The notes below the pieces were generated by a model. The model was not told where the DNA came from, did not search any database, and saw only the letters and a list, made by a program, of their open reading frames with translations. Both the position numbers and the translations under genes were made by a program. From positions 1 through 9,461 of the forward strand of contig QHUV01000265.1 in NCBI GenBank assembly GCA_003222065.1: DNA of 9,461 nucleotides, written 5' to 3'. Below, piece after piece: positions 1 through 7,149 of the stretch (its first letter is position 1; every line of letters begins with the position of its first letter). The DNA comes from Gemmatimonadota bacterium. Its GTDB lineage: Bacteria > Gemmatimonadota > Gemmatimonadetes > Gemmatimonadales > Gemmatimonadaceae.

Positions 1-826
1 CGAGCGCCCCAAGGCCGGACGCGGTCATGAGAAAGCCGAGGGTATGCGGTCCGCCGTGAAGCCGAACTGATGCGATGGCGGGCATGAGCACCGTGTACGG
101 CATCCCCATCGTGGCGACCAGTGCGAGCAAGAGCAACGACTCGCGCATCGGCGTCGATCGAGAGACGTACCTGAAGCCGGCGCGAAGCTCATCGAGAACG
201 CTACCGACAGTTTGCGGCCGTGGCTTCCGCGCCACGCGCATCGCTAGCAGGGAGGCGATCACGGCAAGGTAGGACACTGCGTCGAGCATGAAGCACCACC
301 CTTCGCCGACAGCGGCGATGACGACACCTCCAATAGAAGGCCCGATGATCCGGCTGCCATTCACCATCGTCGAGTTGAGGGCGATTGCGTTCGGTAGGTC
401 GGCGCGATCTTCGATCATGTCAACGATGAACGACTGACGCGCGGGCGTATCGAAGGCGTTGATGATGCCTTGGACGACTTGGAGGCCGAGGATCTCGCCG
501 ACGGTAATGATCTTGGGCAGTGCCAACAACGCGAGTGCGAGCGATTGCAGCATCGACAGCACCTGCGTGATCAGGAGGATCCGGTGCCGATTGTGTCTGT
601 CGACGAGAACCCCCGCGACGGGCGAGAGGAGCAACGTTGGTATCTGACCGCAGAAACCGACGATTCCAAGAAGCAGTGCCGATCCCGTGAGTCGGTAGAC
701 CAACCAGCTCGTCGCGACGCGCGTGATCCACGTGCCGATGAGCGATACGCTCTGTCCGCCGAAGAAGAGACGATAGTTTCGGTGCCGCAGCGCACGAAGC
801 AGCCGCGGGCCTTGCTCATCGGGCAT
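1..826 (-). CDS. MFS exporter, EntS/MFS_3 type (C-terminus outside window)
   Basis: This is a major facilitator superfamily membrane transporter, most like the enterobactin-exporter/'transmembrane secretion effector' group, which moves small molecules across the inner membrane by proton antiport; the substrate cannot be told. I read 275 codons on the minus strand before the edge. The N-terminus (residues 14-44) has the family's 'HRNYRLFFGGQSVSLIGTW' start and first helix. Further hydrophobic segments lie at about 48-75, 83-104, 160-175, 178-198 and 229-250. The cytoplasmic loop motif A appears as GVLVDRHNRHR (72-82), and FDTPARQSF (125-133) is typical of this group. The ATG at 826 is the first ATG after an in-frame TGA, but no clear Shine-Dalgarno precedes it. 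The remaining C-terminal helices lie beyond position 1. Family is confident; function is not. Confidence 0.9.
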   Translation of the reverse strand, partial: MPDEQGPRLLRALRHRNYRLFFGGQSVSLIGTWITRVATSWLVYRLTGSALLLGIVGFCGQIPTLLLSPVAGVLVDRHNRHRILLITQVLSMLQSLALALLALPKIITVGEILGLQVVQGIINAFDTPARQSFIVDMIEDRADLPNAIALNSTMVNGSRIIGPSIGGVVIAAVGEGWCFMLDAVSYLAVIASLLAMRVARKPRPQTVGSVLDELRAGFRYVSRSTPMRESLLLLALVATMGMPYTVLMPAIASVRLHGGPHTLGFLMTASGLGAL

Positions 827-983
827 GGCATTGATAGAGGGATGACGGCGTTCGTCGAGCAAGTCTGGCGCCGCGCTCTGGCGCGCCTGCGGCTTCCACG
901 CCGGAGTTCAGCGCGCTCGTCCCGAGTCGGCGGTCGTGATGTGCCGTGACTCCGGCGCCGGCGCGCGCATCCATCGCGCCTAG

Positions 984-1913
984 TTAGGCAGCGTCGTCGT
1001 GCTCGATGCTGGCGTTCGTCTTCCCATCGCCCGACTCCTCGGTGGCCGCCTTGAGCGGCTCCGTTTTCGCGCGCGGTCCAAGGAGCTCGATCACGGCCAT
1101 CTCGTCGCGGCGCAGCGCTGCCCGGCCGCCGGTCGTCCGCAACTGACGCGTGCCGACTGGCGGCGGCGGTGGAATCGTTATGCCCTCGAGATAGAGCTCG
1201 AGGATCACCGGATGAACGTAGTACTTCCGGCACACCGCGCGCGTGTTGCCTAACCGCTTCGACACCTGATCGATCGCGGCGATGATCTTCGCCTTCGCCT
1301 GCTTCGCGGACTTGAACTTCCCGAGATCGCGCAGCGCGGCGGCGGCGAGCGTTGTTCCAGCCCATGTGCGGAAATCCTTCGCCGTCACCTGCCGGCCGGT
1401 GATCCGCCGCAAATACTCATTGATGTCGCCCGCATCCACGGATTGTCGGCGGCCATCATCGTCCAGATACTGAAAGAGCTCCTGACCGGGGCAGACCACC
1501 GTTGCCAGGACCTTGTCGCGCGCCAGCTCGGGAAGGTTGATGTCACGCTCCACACGCTCGCGGATGAGCGGCAGGATCTCGCTGAACGCCATCATGCGGC
1601 CGAACTTCGTCTCGTCACGAACGGCGCGATACTTAGGGTGATACCGATACTGCTTCCGCCCCCGCGCGTCTCGCGCCGTGACCTGCAAGTGTCCGGCGGG
1701 ATTAGGGCAGATCCAGACTTCAGTCCACCGTGGCGGAATGACCAGCTTCCGAATGCGGTCCAACTCCGCCCTGTCCTGGACGACAGCGCCGTCGGCTCCG
1801 ACGTAGACAAAGCCGCGGCCGCGACGCTGTCGACGGATGCCTGGGGCTGCGTCCGTCACGTAGCGAAGGCCAGCTGCTTCCGCGGATTCGACGTGCTCGT
1901 CGGAGGGAATCAT
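984..1913 (-). CDS. Type IB DNA topoisomerase with an internal in-frame gap
   Basis: Bacterial poxvirus-like topoisomerase IB relaxes supercoils by nicking one strand through a 3'-phosphotyrosine. The first 140 residues match the family, including the GLRYVTDAAPGIRR start, the PPRWTEVWICPNPAGHLQVTARD region and the RYHPKY/KFGRM segment. The C-terminal half also matches: KDFRTWAG (R182, equivalent to vaccinia R223), RLGNT (N223, at the vaccinia H265 position) and CRKYYVHP (Y232, nucleophile). Between V140 and C141 (near position 1494) the text jumps from ATVV straight to PGQELFQYL. About 60-65 residues normally present here are absent, including the IRVGN and KGK segments that carry the R130 and K167 equivalents. 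The product is 309 aa against a usual 350-380. The enzyme as written should be inactive. I chose ATG 1913 because the family begins there; an ATG at 2021 would add 36 atypical residues. It is divergent from the helicase. Confidence 0.85.
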   Translation of the reverse strand: MIPSDEHVESAEAAGLRYVTDAAPGIRRQRRGRGFVYVGADGAVVQDRAELDRIRKLVIPPRWTEVWICPNPAGHLQVTARDARGRKQYRYHPKYRAVRDETKFGRMMAFSEILPLIRERVERDINLPELARDKVLATVVCPGQELFQYLDDDGRRQSVDAGDINEYLRRITGRQVTAKDFRTWAGTTLAAAALRDLGKFKSAKQAKAKIIAAIDQVSKRLGNTRAVCRKYYVHPVILELYLEGITIPPPPPVGTRQLRTTGGRAALRRDEMAVIELLGPRAKTEPLKAATEESGDGKTNASIEHDDAA

Positions 1914-2062
1914 GTCGCGTTCAAATGGCCCGGCGCGGCTTTGCGTCGCCGCCCTCGGGTGTTGTATCCGGCTATCTGACGTTCGAGGGTCGCTGGAAGG
2001 CACGCCGCGCCGAATTGACATGAGCGCGGCGCCGGAGTTGCTCCTAGTTTTGTTTCACCATC
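1914..2062. promoter_or_regulatory. Divergent intergenic region, possible promoter for the helicase gene
   Basis: This 149-bp gap separates the two divergent start codons. It holds a perfect TTGACA (2015-2020) on the plus strand, 43 bases before the helicase ATG. No good TATAAT-like hexamer sits at 16-18 bp spacing; TAGTTT (2045-2050) is too far away at 24 bp. No clear Shine-Dalgarno precedes either start. If the topoisomerase really started at the ATG at 2021, most of this gap would be coding. A promoter is inferred mainly from the gene arrangement. Confidence 0.25.
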
Positions 2063-3565
2063 ATGACGCAACTCAACGACATCGACGCCCATCAAGCCGA
2101 AGCGACGCCCTTCGAGACACTCGGCCTTGACGCGCCGCTCATTTCAGCGCTCACGGCTCTGGGCTACGAAGAACCCACGCCTATTCAGCGCGAGGCAATC
2201 CCACCCCTGCTCCAGGGTCGGGACTTGCTCGGCCAGGCAGCGACAGGGACGGGCAAGACGGCCGCCTTTGCATTGCCATTGCTCCAACGAATAAGTCGTC
2301 GTACGGCCGACGAAACGTCGGCTGTCCGAGCGCTCATCCTTGTACCGACGCGCGAGCTCGCCATGCAAGTTGCCGAAGCGGTGCACCGCTACGGTAAGGG
2401 ACTCGCGACACGTGTTCTTCCCGTCTACGGCGGACAATCGATCCAACAACAGTTGCGTGCGTTGCGCCGCGGCGTCGGCGAAAAGCATCTCAAGAATCCC
2501 GTGCGCGTCCGCATCGCGCGCGAGTCCGTTACGCCGGGAAGCGCGCCTCGCGTTAGGCAAGTGGCGTACGTCGTGCCGCGGCAGTACAAGCTGCCCGCGC
2601 TCGGCCGCGTTTTGGACATGGAGAGTCCGACGTCGGCGATCGTGTTCTGCCGCACGCGCACAGAAGTCGACGAGCTGTCCGAGACGCTCATTGGGCGCGG
2701 CTACCGGGCCGAGGCGCTGCATGGCGGCCTCTCTCAGGAACAACGAGATCGCGTCATGCAGCGCTTCCGCGATGGCACGACCGAGCTGCTCATCGCGACG
2801 GATGTCGCGGCGCGGGGCCTCGACATCGAACACCTATCGCACGTCATCAACTACGACGTGCCGTCGGCCGCCGACGCGTACGTGCATCGCATCGGCCGCA
2901 CCGGCCGTGCCGGCCGCGAAGGCGTCGCCATCACTCTCGCCGAACCGCGCGAGCACCGCTTGCTCCGCAACATCGAGCAGCTCACCAAGCAGCGCATCGC
3001 CGTCGAGCCGTTGCCGACGATGATCGACCTCCGCACCCGTCGGCTCGAGCTGACACAGGCCGCCTTACGAGAGACGCTGGTTCGCGGAGACCTCGAAGGC
3101 TTCCGTGTCGTCGTCGAGACACTTGCCGAGGAGTTCGACGTCGTTGATGTCGCAACCGCGGCGGTGAAGCTGGCGCACGAGTCGTCGAACGCGTCTGGTG
3201 GCGACGAAGAGGAGATTCCTGCCGGCAACATCCCAAAGGAGCGCGACCGCAAGGCAGGAGACCGCGGCGCTCGTGAGCGCCGGCCGCGACGTGGGAAGCG
3301 CCAGGAGCGCCGCGACGAAACGGACGTCACGAGGTTGTACGTGGCACTCGGACGACGAGCCGGCGTGCGGCCGGCCGATCTGGTCGGCGCCATCGCCAAT
3401 GAAGCCGGTATCGATGCCCGCGCCGTCGGCTCGATCGAGATTGCCGATCGATTCTCCATCGTCGAAGTGCCTGACGAGGCGGCGGACGATATCATCGGTG
3501 CGCTGCGCAGCACGACGATTCGCGGCCGTCGCGTGATGGTGCGCAGAGATCGGGAGGACTGGTAG
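2063..3565 (+). CDS. DEAD-box RNA helicase (DeaD/CsdA-like) lacking its DEAD motif
   Basis: This is an ATP-dependent RNA helicase of the DeaD/CsdA/DbpA kind, a family that remodels rRNA and mRNA structure in the cytoplasm. It shows the Q motif (PTPIQ, 38-42), Walker A AATGTGKT (59-66), motif Ia PTRELA (95-100) and the GG segment (VYGG, 121-124). It then runs from LRALRRGV directly into [16 protein letters not shown] (junction V138/G139, about 2476). The 70 or so residues that normally carry TPGR (Ib), DEAD (II) and SAT (III) are absent, in frame. Domain 2 is complete: IVFCRT (193-198), [10 protein letters not shown] (245-254) and [10 protein letters not shown] (275-284). A charged linker (about 371-420) leads to a DbpA-type RNA-binding domain (422-496). 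Without the DEAD and SAT motifs it should not hydrolyse ATP. The product is 500 aa; about 570 would be normal. The start has no strong Shine-Dalgarno. Confidence 0.88.
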   Translation: MTQLNDIDAHQAEATPFETLGLDAPLISALTALGYEEPTPIQREAIPPLLQGRDLLGQAATGTGKTAAFALPLLQRISRRTADETSAVRALILVPTRELAMQVAEAVHRYGKGLATRVLPVYGGQSIQQQLRALRRGVGEKHLKNPVRVRIARESVTPGSAPRVRQVAYVVPRQYKLPALGRVLDMESPTSAIVFCRTRTEVDELSETLIGRGYRAEALHGGLSQEQRDRVMQRFRDGTTELLIATDVAARGLDIEHLSHVINYDVPSAADAYVHRIGRTGRAGREGVAITLAEPREHRLLRNIEQLTKQRIAVEPLPTMIDLRTRRLELTQAALRETLVRGDLEGFRVVVETLAEEFDVVDVATAAVKLAHESSNASGGDEEEIPAGNIPKERDRKAGDRGARERRPRRGKRQERRDETDVTRLYVALGRRAGVRPADLVGAIANEAGIDARAVGSIEIADRFSIVEVPDEAADDIIGALRSTTIRGRRVMVRRDREDW

Positions 3566-3664
3566 GCGCTGGTCTCTGCTACTCCAAGGCGATGTGTCCG
3601 CGATGGATGGACACGATGGCTGCTTACCGGAGGGATGTACAGACCGCAGTGACGGACGGGCGTC

Positions 3665-5545
3665 GTGACCGTCCTCTCACAAATGCCCTCGCAGCGGAAC
3701 GAAACCAGCTTGAAGACGCGCCCTGCTGGCGCGGAACGGCTGCGGGCCGGCGCGGAGCGCGCTCACGGACTCGATGGTGCGCTCGCGGCGGCACTCGAGC
3801 GCGTCGCGCGCATTGCCGCGACGAGCCTGCGAGTACCCTCGGCCGCGGTGGTTCTTCTGGGTCAGGATCGGCGATGCTTCGCCGGTGGCGACGAGACCCA
3901 TCCCTGGTTGTCGCGTGACCCCGGTGCGCTGTTCCGAATCGGGCTTGCGAACCGTGTGCTCGAGTCGGATCAACCGCTCGCCCTTACCGACGCCCGAACC
4001 GGCGTGGCCGATGACGGTGCGGACACGGTTGATTCGTTAGGCATCGGAGGATTCCTCGGCATCCGTGTCGCTGGCACCTCCGGCGAGCCCATCGCCTTGG
4101 TCGTTGCCATCGATGCCGCACCGCGCAATTGGAACCGTGATGAGATAGAGCACTTCACCGAAATCGCCGCGTCGGCAGTCAGCGAGATCGAGCTGCAGCG
4201 TCGAACCGTCGAAGCGGAGCGGATCGAGCGTCAACTTCGTTACGACGCCTTGCACGATGGGCTGACCGGACTGCCCAATAGGACGTGTTTCGTCGAGCGA
4301 TTGCGTCACGCCGGTGAGCGGGCGCGCCGGCACGCGGAAGACTCCTTTGCCGTGCTCTTCGTCGATCTCGATCACTTCAAGGTCGTGAATGACTCGTTCG
4401 GACACCTCGCCGGTGACGAGCTCCTCGTCGAAGTAGGACGGCGGCTGTCAGGGTGTCTGCGCTCGGTAGATACACTGGCCCGGTTGGGCGGTGACGAATT
4501 CGCGCTCCTCCTCGAAGAGGTGCACGAGCCAAGCGACGCCGCCCGCGTTGCCGAGCGATTGCAGAGCGCGTTGCGTTCGCCGATGACGATTCGCGACTCG
4601 GAGGTCTTTACTTCGGCGAGCATCGGTATCGCAATGTCGGGGCGCGCCGATGACGCGCCACAGCATCTCCTGCGGAGCGCCGATCTCGCGATGTATCGCG
4701 CGAAGGAACACGGTCGCAGCCGATTCGAAGTATTCGACCCAGCGATGCACACGGCCGCGATGGAGCGCTTGCGAATGGAGATGGATCTGCGCCGCGCCAT
4801 CGAACGGAATCAACTGCTCTTGCACTATCAGCCTGTCGTTTCGCTATCGACGGGTGGCGTCGTGGCTGTGGAGGCTCTCATTCGATGGCAGCATCCGGAT
4901 CGCGGCCTGATTCCCCCCCTCGAGTTCATTCCGATTGCTGAGCGGACGGGCCTCATCGGCGACATCGGGTACTGGGTCCTCTCTCGCGCGTGCGAGCAGC
5001 TCAAGTCATGGGAGCGCGATTTCGGCTACGCCGCGCCACAATCTGTCTGGATCAACGTCTCACCGAAACAGTTTGCCCAGCGCGATCTCGCCGACCAGGT
5101 AAGCGAGCTTTTCACGTCGCTCAGCTTCGAGCCGCGGCGCATCAAGTTCGAGATTACCGAAAGCATCATGCTCGAGGACATCGAGCTCGCCATGCGCACG
5201 CTCGGTGAGTTACGACGGCTCGGCGTGCAGGTGTTCATGGACGATTTCGGGACGGGCTACTCCTCGCTCACCTATCTTGGCCGTCTTCCGCTCGATGGCA
5301 TCAAGGTCGACCGGAGCTTCGTGAGTCAGATGGGCACCGACATCCGCCAGGCGCAGCTCGTCGGGACCATCATTACCCTCATTCGGAACCTGGGGCTGGA
5401 GCCGATCGCCGAGGGTGTAGAGACGGATCAGCAGGCGAGACTCCTGAGGGAAATGGGATGCGCGTTCGCTCAGGGATTTGTCTTTAGTCGGCCCGTACCG
5501 CCCCGCGAGATCGACGAACTCCTTCGCAACTCCGCCGGCCGCTGA
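3665..5545 (+). CDS. GAF-GGDEF-EAL cyclic-di-GMP synthase/phosphodiesterase
   Basis: This is a soluble second-messenger enzyme that can make and break cyclic-di-GMP, which generally controls the motile-to-biofilm switch. An N-terminal GAF-like sensor domain spans about 40-178. A short helical linker (180-195) leads into the GGDEF domain (about 196-358) with DGLTGLPNR, an intact GGDEF (275-279) and the product-inhibition I-site RSVD (266-269), exactly five residues upstream. The EAL domain spans about 374-620 with EAL (E403), N464, E496, the MDDFGTGYSS loop (D526, D527), K547, E583 and QGFVFSRP (Q603), so the main metal and catalytic positions are present. Both activities are plausible; often one dominates. 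No membrane segment or signal peptide is seen. The GTG at 3665 is preceded by a weak GGACGG; an in-frame ATG at 3683 has no ribosome site. The 99-bp gap to the helicase contains a weak 6-bp inverted repeat (3594-3614). Confidence 0.93.
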   Translation: MTVLSQMPSQRNETSLKTRPAGAERLRAGAERAHGLDGALAAALERVARIAATSLRVPSAAVVLLGQDRRCFAGGDETHPWLSRDPGALFRIGLANRVLESDQPLALTDARTGVADDGADTVDSLGIGGFLGIRVAGTSGEPIALVVAIDAAPRNWNRDEIEHFTEIAASAVSEIELQRRTVEAERIERQLRYDALHDGLTGLPNRTCFVERLRHAGERARRHAEDSFAVLFVDLDHFKVVNDSFGHLAGDELLVEVGRRLSGCLRSVDTLARLGGDEFALLLEEVHEPSDAARVAERLQSALRSPMTIRDSEVFTSASIGIAMSGRADDAPQHLLRSADLAMYRAKEHGRSRFEVFDPAMHTAAMERLRMEMDLRRAIERNQLLLHYQPVVSLSTGGVVAVEALIRWQHPDRGLIPPLEFIPIAERTGLIGDIGYWVLSRACEQLKSWERDFGYAAPQSVWINVSPKQFAQRDLADQVSELFTSLSFEPRRIKFEITESIMLEDIELAMRTLGELRRLGVQVFMDDFGTGYSSLTYLGRLPLDGIKVDRSFVSQMGTDIRQAQLVGTIITLIRNLGLEPIAEGVETDQQARLLREMGCAFAQGFVFSRPVPPREIDELLRNSAGR

Positions 5546-5619
5546 GCAAGTCTTAACGCGCGGTCGGGGAACGTTCTCGCGTGCCTCCTGATTCGAGAGG
5601 CGAGCTCTCGCTTACTCTC

Positions 5620-5625
5620 GGAGGA
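5620..5625 (+). promoter_or_regulatory. Shine-Dalgarno of the cupredoxin gene
   Basis: GGAGGA lies five bases before the ATG at 5631. It is one of the strongest ribosome sites in the window and fixes the start of the cupredoxin lipoprotein. A small inverted repeat (CGAGAG/CTCTCG, 5594-5610) lies just upstream in the leader. Confidence 0.7.
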
Positions 5626-5630
5626 CATCC

Positions 5631-6035
5631 ATGCGGCTCGCCGCTCGAACGATGCTGCTCCTGCTGATTGCCGCGGCAGGATGTGGCGGATCCAGTACTG
5701 CCCCATCCAGTAACAACAACAATCCCCCTCCCACCACCAATCCAACGCCCACACCGACGAACACCACAAGCATCAGCATCGGCAACAACTTCTTCGATCC
5801 AGCGGCGACGACGGTTCCCGTGGGCTCGAAGATTACATGGACATGGAACACGTGCGGTGGCGACGGCTACGGTGGCCAGGTGTGTGGCTCGCATAGCGTC
5901 ATGTTCGACGACGGTACCGCCTCGGGCTCGCAATCGGAGGGAACCTGGTCCCGCACGTTTGCAGCCGCCGGGACGTACAAGTATCACTGTTTGGTGCACG
6001 GCTCGTCGATGTCAGGCACCATCGTCGTCCAGTAG
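5631..6035 (+). CDS. Cupredoxin (plastocyanin-like) lipoprotein
   Basis: This is a small exported blue-copper protein, probably a periplasmic or envelope-tethered electron carrier. Residues 1-17 form a lipoprotein signal (basic MRLAAR, then LLLLIAAAG) and C18 is the lipidation cysteine in IAAAGC. A low-complexity Asn/Pro/Thr/Ser tether follows (about 21-46). The cupredoxin fold runs from 47 to 134. It has the NNFFDPAATTVPVGSKITW strand pair, H88 (GSHSV) and the type-1 copper cluster YHCLVHGSSM (C120, H123, M127), so all four usual copper ligands (His, Cys, His, Met) can be seen. Two further cysteines (C75, C85) bracket a Gly-rich loop before H88 and could form a disulfide. At 134 aa it is normal for such proteins. 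It stops two bases from the end of the convergent lipoprotein gene. Redox partner unknown. Confidence 0.9.
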   Translation: MRLAARTMLLLLIAAAGCGGSSTAPSSNNNNPPPTTNPTPTPTNTTSISIGNNFFDPAATTVPVGSKITWTWNTCGGDGYGGQVCGSHSVMFDDGTASGSQSEGTWSRTFAAAGTYKYHCLVHGSSMSGTIVVQ

Positions 6036-6037
6036 AG

Positions 6038-6466
6038 CTAACGACTTGTCGAATCGCGCCGCGCGTCCACGATGAGGTGGCCCGCGGCATCGACGCGAAA
6101 GCGCGCGCGCCGGCCGTCGGTGACGAAGACGTCATAACAGCCGGCGCGCAGCGGCTCCGGTCCCGAGCGGACCACATAACCCGGAGGCGCGTGGCCGTAT
6201 TCGATACGCGAAGGCGCGCTCAGTGAGCCGTCCGCGGCGAGCTGCCAAACAGCCGTGTCATCCCCGCACCGCACGACTGACAGTCCATAGATTGTCCCAC
6301 TCGGCTGATGACCCGTGGTGTCGGTGAGAACGAAAACCGGGGTTAGAGGCGTCGTTCCAGGCTCGACGCGCACCCGATTCACTACCGCTTCACAGGCGGC
6401 AATACTGAAGGCGAGCGCTAACAGCGCTATCGCGCGCAAACTCGAGGGCCCGGTGACGTGACTCAC
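6038..6466 (-). CDS. Small lipoprotein of unknown function
   Basis: I do not recognise the family. Starting at GTG 6466, the 142-residue product begins with a polar stretch (MSHVTGPSS), then a hydrophobic core (LRAIALLALAFSIAAC) whose C25 is a good lipobox cysteine, so it is probably anchored to a membrane. The mature part contains predicted beta-rich stretches (TPVFVLTD, TIYGLSVVRCGDDTAVWQLAADG, GYVVRSG, GCYDVFVTDGRRARFRVDAAGHLIVDA), with two more cysteines (about 67 and 109) that could pair. The alternation looks like a small all-beta domain, but this is inference. An open frame continues upstream to 6691, but that part looks noncoding and would bury the signal peptide. No clear Shine-Dalgarno supports the start; its GTG overlaps the TGA of a 77-codon upstream frame. 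Convergent with the cupredoxin gene. Confidence 0.65.
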   Translation of the reverse strand: MSHVTGPSSLRAIALLALAFSIAACEAVVNRVRVEPGTTPLTPVFVLTDTTGHQPSGTIYGLSVVRCGDDTAVWQLAADGSLSAPSRIEYGHAPPGYVVRSGPEPLRAGCYDVFVTDGRRARFRVDAAGHLIVDARRDSTSR

Positions 6467-6762
6467 AGCATTCGCAAGGCGATGCACACACCATGTGCGC
6501 TCGCTGTGGAAAACTGGATAAGCTCCACGCGTTCGGTCTCGCTGAATGTCAATTGGGTAGCGGTCGTGCCATGGGCACGCTGAATGCACAGTAGTTGGGT
6601 GCCGCGCGATGCAACGTAGCGCAGTAGGTGGGGGCGCGGCGAGGGAATGTGGGGCAGATCGAGTGAGGGAGGGGCTAGTGCTCCTCCCCACTCCACTTTC
6701 GGCCGATGCCGGCCTCAGCGGCGAGCCGTATGTATGGAAATCGCTAGGCGAGGAGCCGATCG
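6467..6762. other. Gene-poor region between divergent genes
   Basis: About 296 bp between the lipoprotein start and the next gene on the plus strand. No tRNA or known RNA was recognised. It contains an imperfect inverted repeat of purine- and pyrimidine-rich arms around CTAGTG (about 6663-6694) that could form a G-rich hairpin. A 77-codon minus-strand frame (6463-6696) crosses most of it. That frame ends in a GTGA overlap with the lipoprotein start, but I do not consider its protein convincing. Promoters for both flanking genes probably lie here, though no consensus pair stood out. Confidence 0.4.
6751..6755 (+). promoter_or_regulatory. Shine-Dalgarno deciding the GTG start at 6763
   Basis: AGGAG sits seven bases before the GTG at 6763. 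It supports translation of the unrecognised 128-residue protein from a non-ATG start. Confidence 0.55.
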
Positions 6763-7149
6763 GTGCAAGACTTGGATGAGCGGGCTTTGGTCGACCGCGT
6801 CATGGTCGAGTGGTGGGATTCCGCCGCTCATGCACTTCCGTGGGCGGCGATGGCGCTCGACGACCGATTCGGGGAATTGCGTCGATTGGCGGCGGCACTG
6901 GTCTCGGCGGCAGTGGTCACGGGCGGGCACTCGCGCGATCCTCAGGAGTCCGGAGCCCGAAACGGTGTGATCGCAGCGGCCATCGACCACGGAAGGTACC
7001 GGGGGCACCAAGGTGGGACGTGGGAGCTGCTGCTCTTCGAGCTCACCTTCCTGAACTCGGCGCCTAACGAAATCGGCGCCCACCGGGCGCCGCCTGCGAT
7101 TCGCAATCTGGGTCACGTTTTGCTAGTCCGTCGCGGCCAGGGACGGTGA
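6763..7149 (+). CDS. Hypothetical protein, 128 aa, unrecognised
   Basis: I do not recognise this family. It starts at a GTG with a good Shine-Dalgarno. Residues 1-65 look like a real soluble protein: DLDERALVDRVMVEWW is amphipathic, followed by an aromatic/acidic patch (PWAAMALDDRFGELRR) and an alanine-rich helix (LAAALVSAAVV). There is no signal peptide or membrane segment. The tail beyond about residue 95 (after LLLFELTFLNS) is less protein-like. It covers an 8-bp GC hairpin (7074-7092) and overlaps the convergent glycoside-hydrolase-like gene by 27 bases. The true end of the conserved part may therefore lie earlier, or a frame change may have altered the tail. Coding character is good in the first half, so I accept the gene but assign no function. 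Confidence 0.55.
   Translation: MQDLDERALVDRVMVEWWDSAAHALPWAAMALDDRFGELRRLAAALVSAAVVTGGHSRDPQESGARNGVIAAAIDHGRYRGHQGGTWELLLFELTFLNSAPNEIGAHRAPPAIRNLGHVLLVRRGQGR
7074..7092. repeat. 8-bp GC hairpin near convergent gene ends
   Basis: CGGCGCCC and GGGCGCCG pair perfectly around a three-base ACC loop. It lies inside the last third of the 128-residue frame, about 30 bases from the stop of the convergent minus-strand gene. There is no T-run on either side, so it is not a classical intrinsic terminator, but it could help end transcription or block read-through between the convergent genes. Confidence 0.4.

Noticed and set aside
470..949. 159-residue plus-strand open frame and other long frames over 420-1365
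   Set aside because: They are shadows of the MFS transporter and topoisomerase on the minus strand, which are recognisable by sequence; the shadow proteins are low-quality and charged without family features.
1914..2021. 36-residue N-terminal extension of the topoisomerase from ATG 2021
   Set aside because: The extension does not resemble the family and occupies the likely divergent promoter region; ATG 1913 gives the expected start. Kept as an alternative only.
3594..3614. GTGTCC/GGACAC inverted repeat after the helicase gene as a terminator
   Set aside because: Only six base pairs with a nine-base loop and no T-run; too weak to call.
5569..5578. GAACGTTC palindrome upstream of the cupredoxin gene as a LexA box
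   Set aside because: It lacks the four-base spacer of a GAAC-N4-GTTC SOS box, and the gene is not an SOS type.
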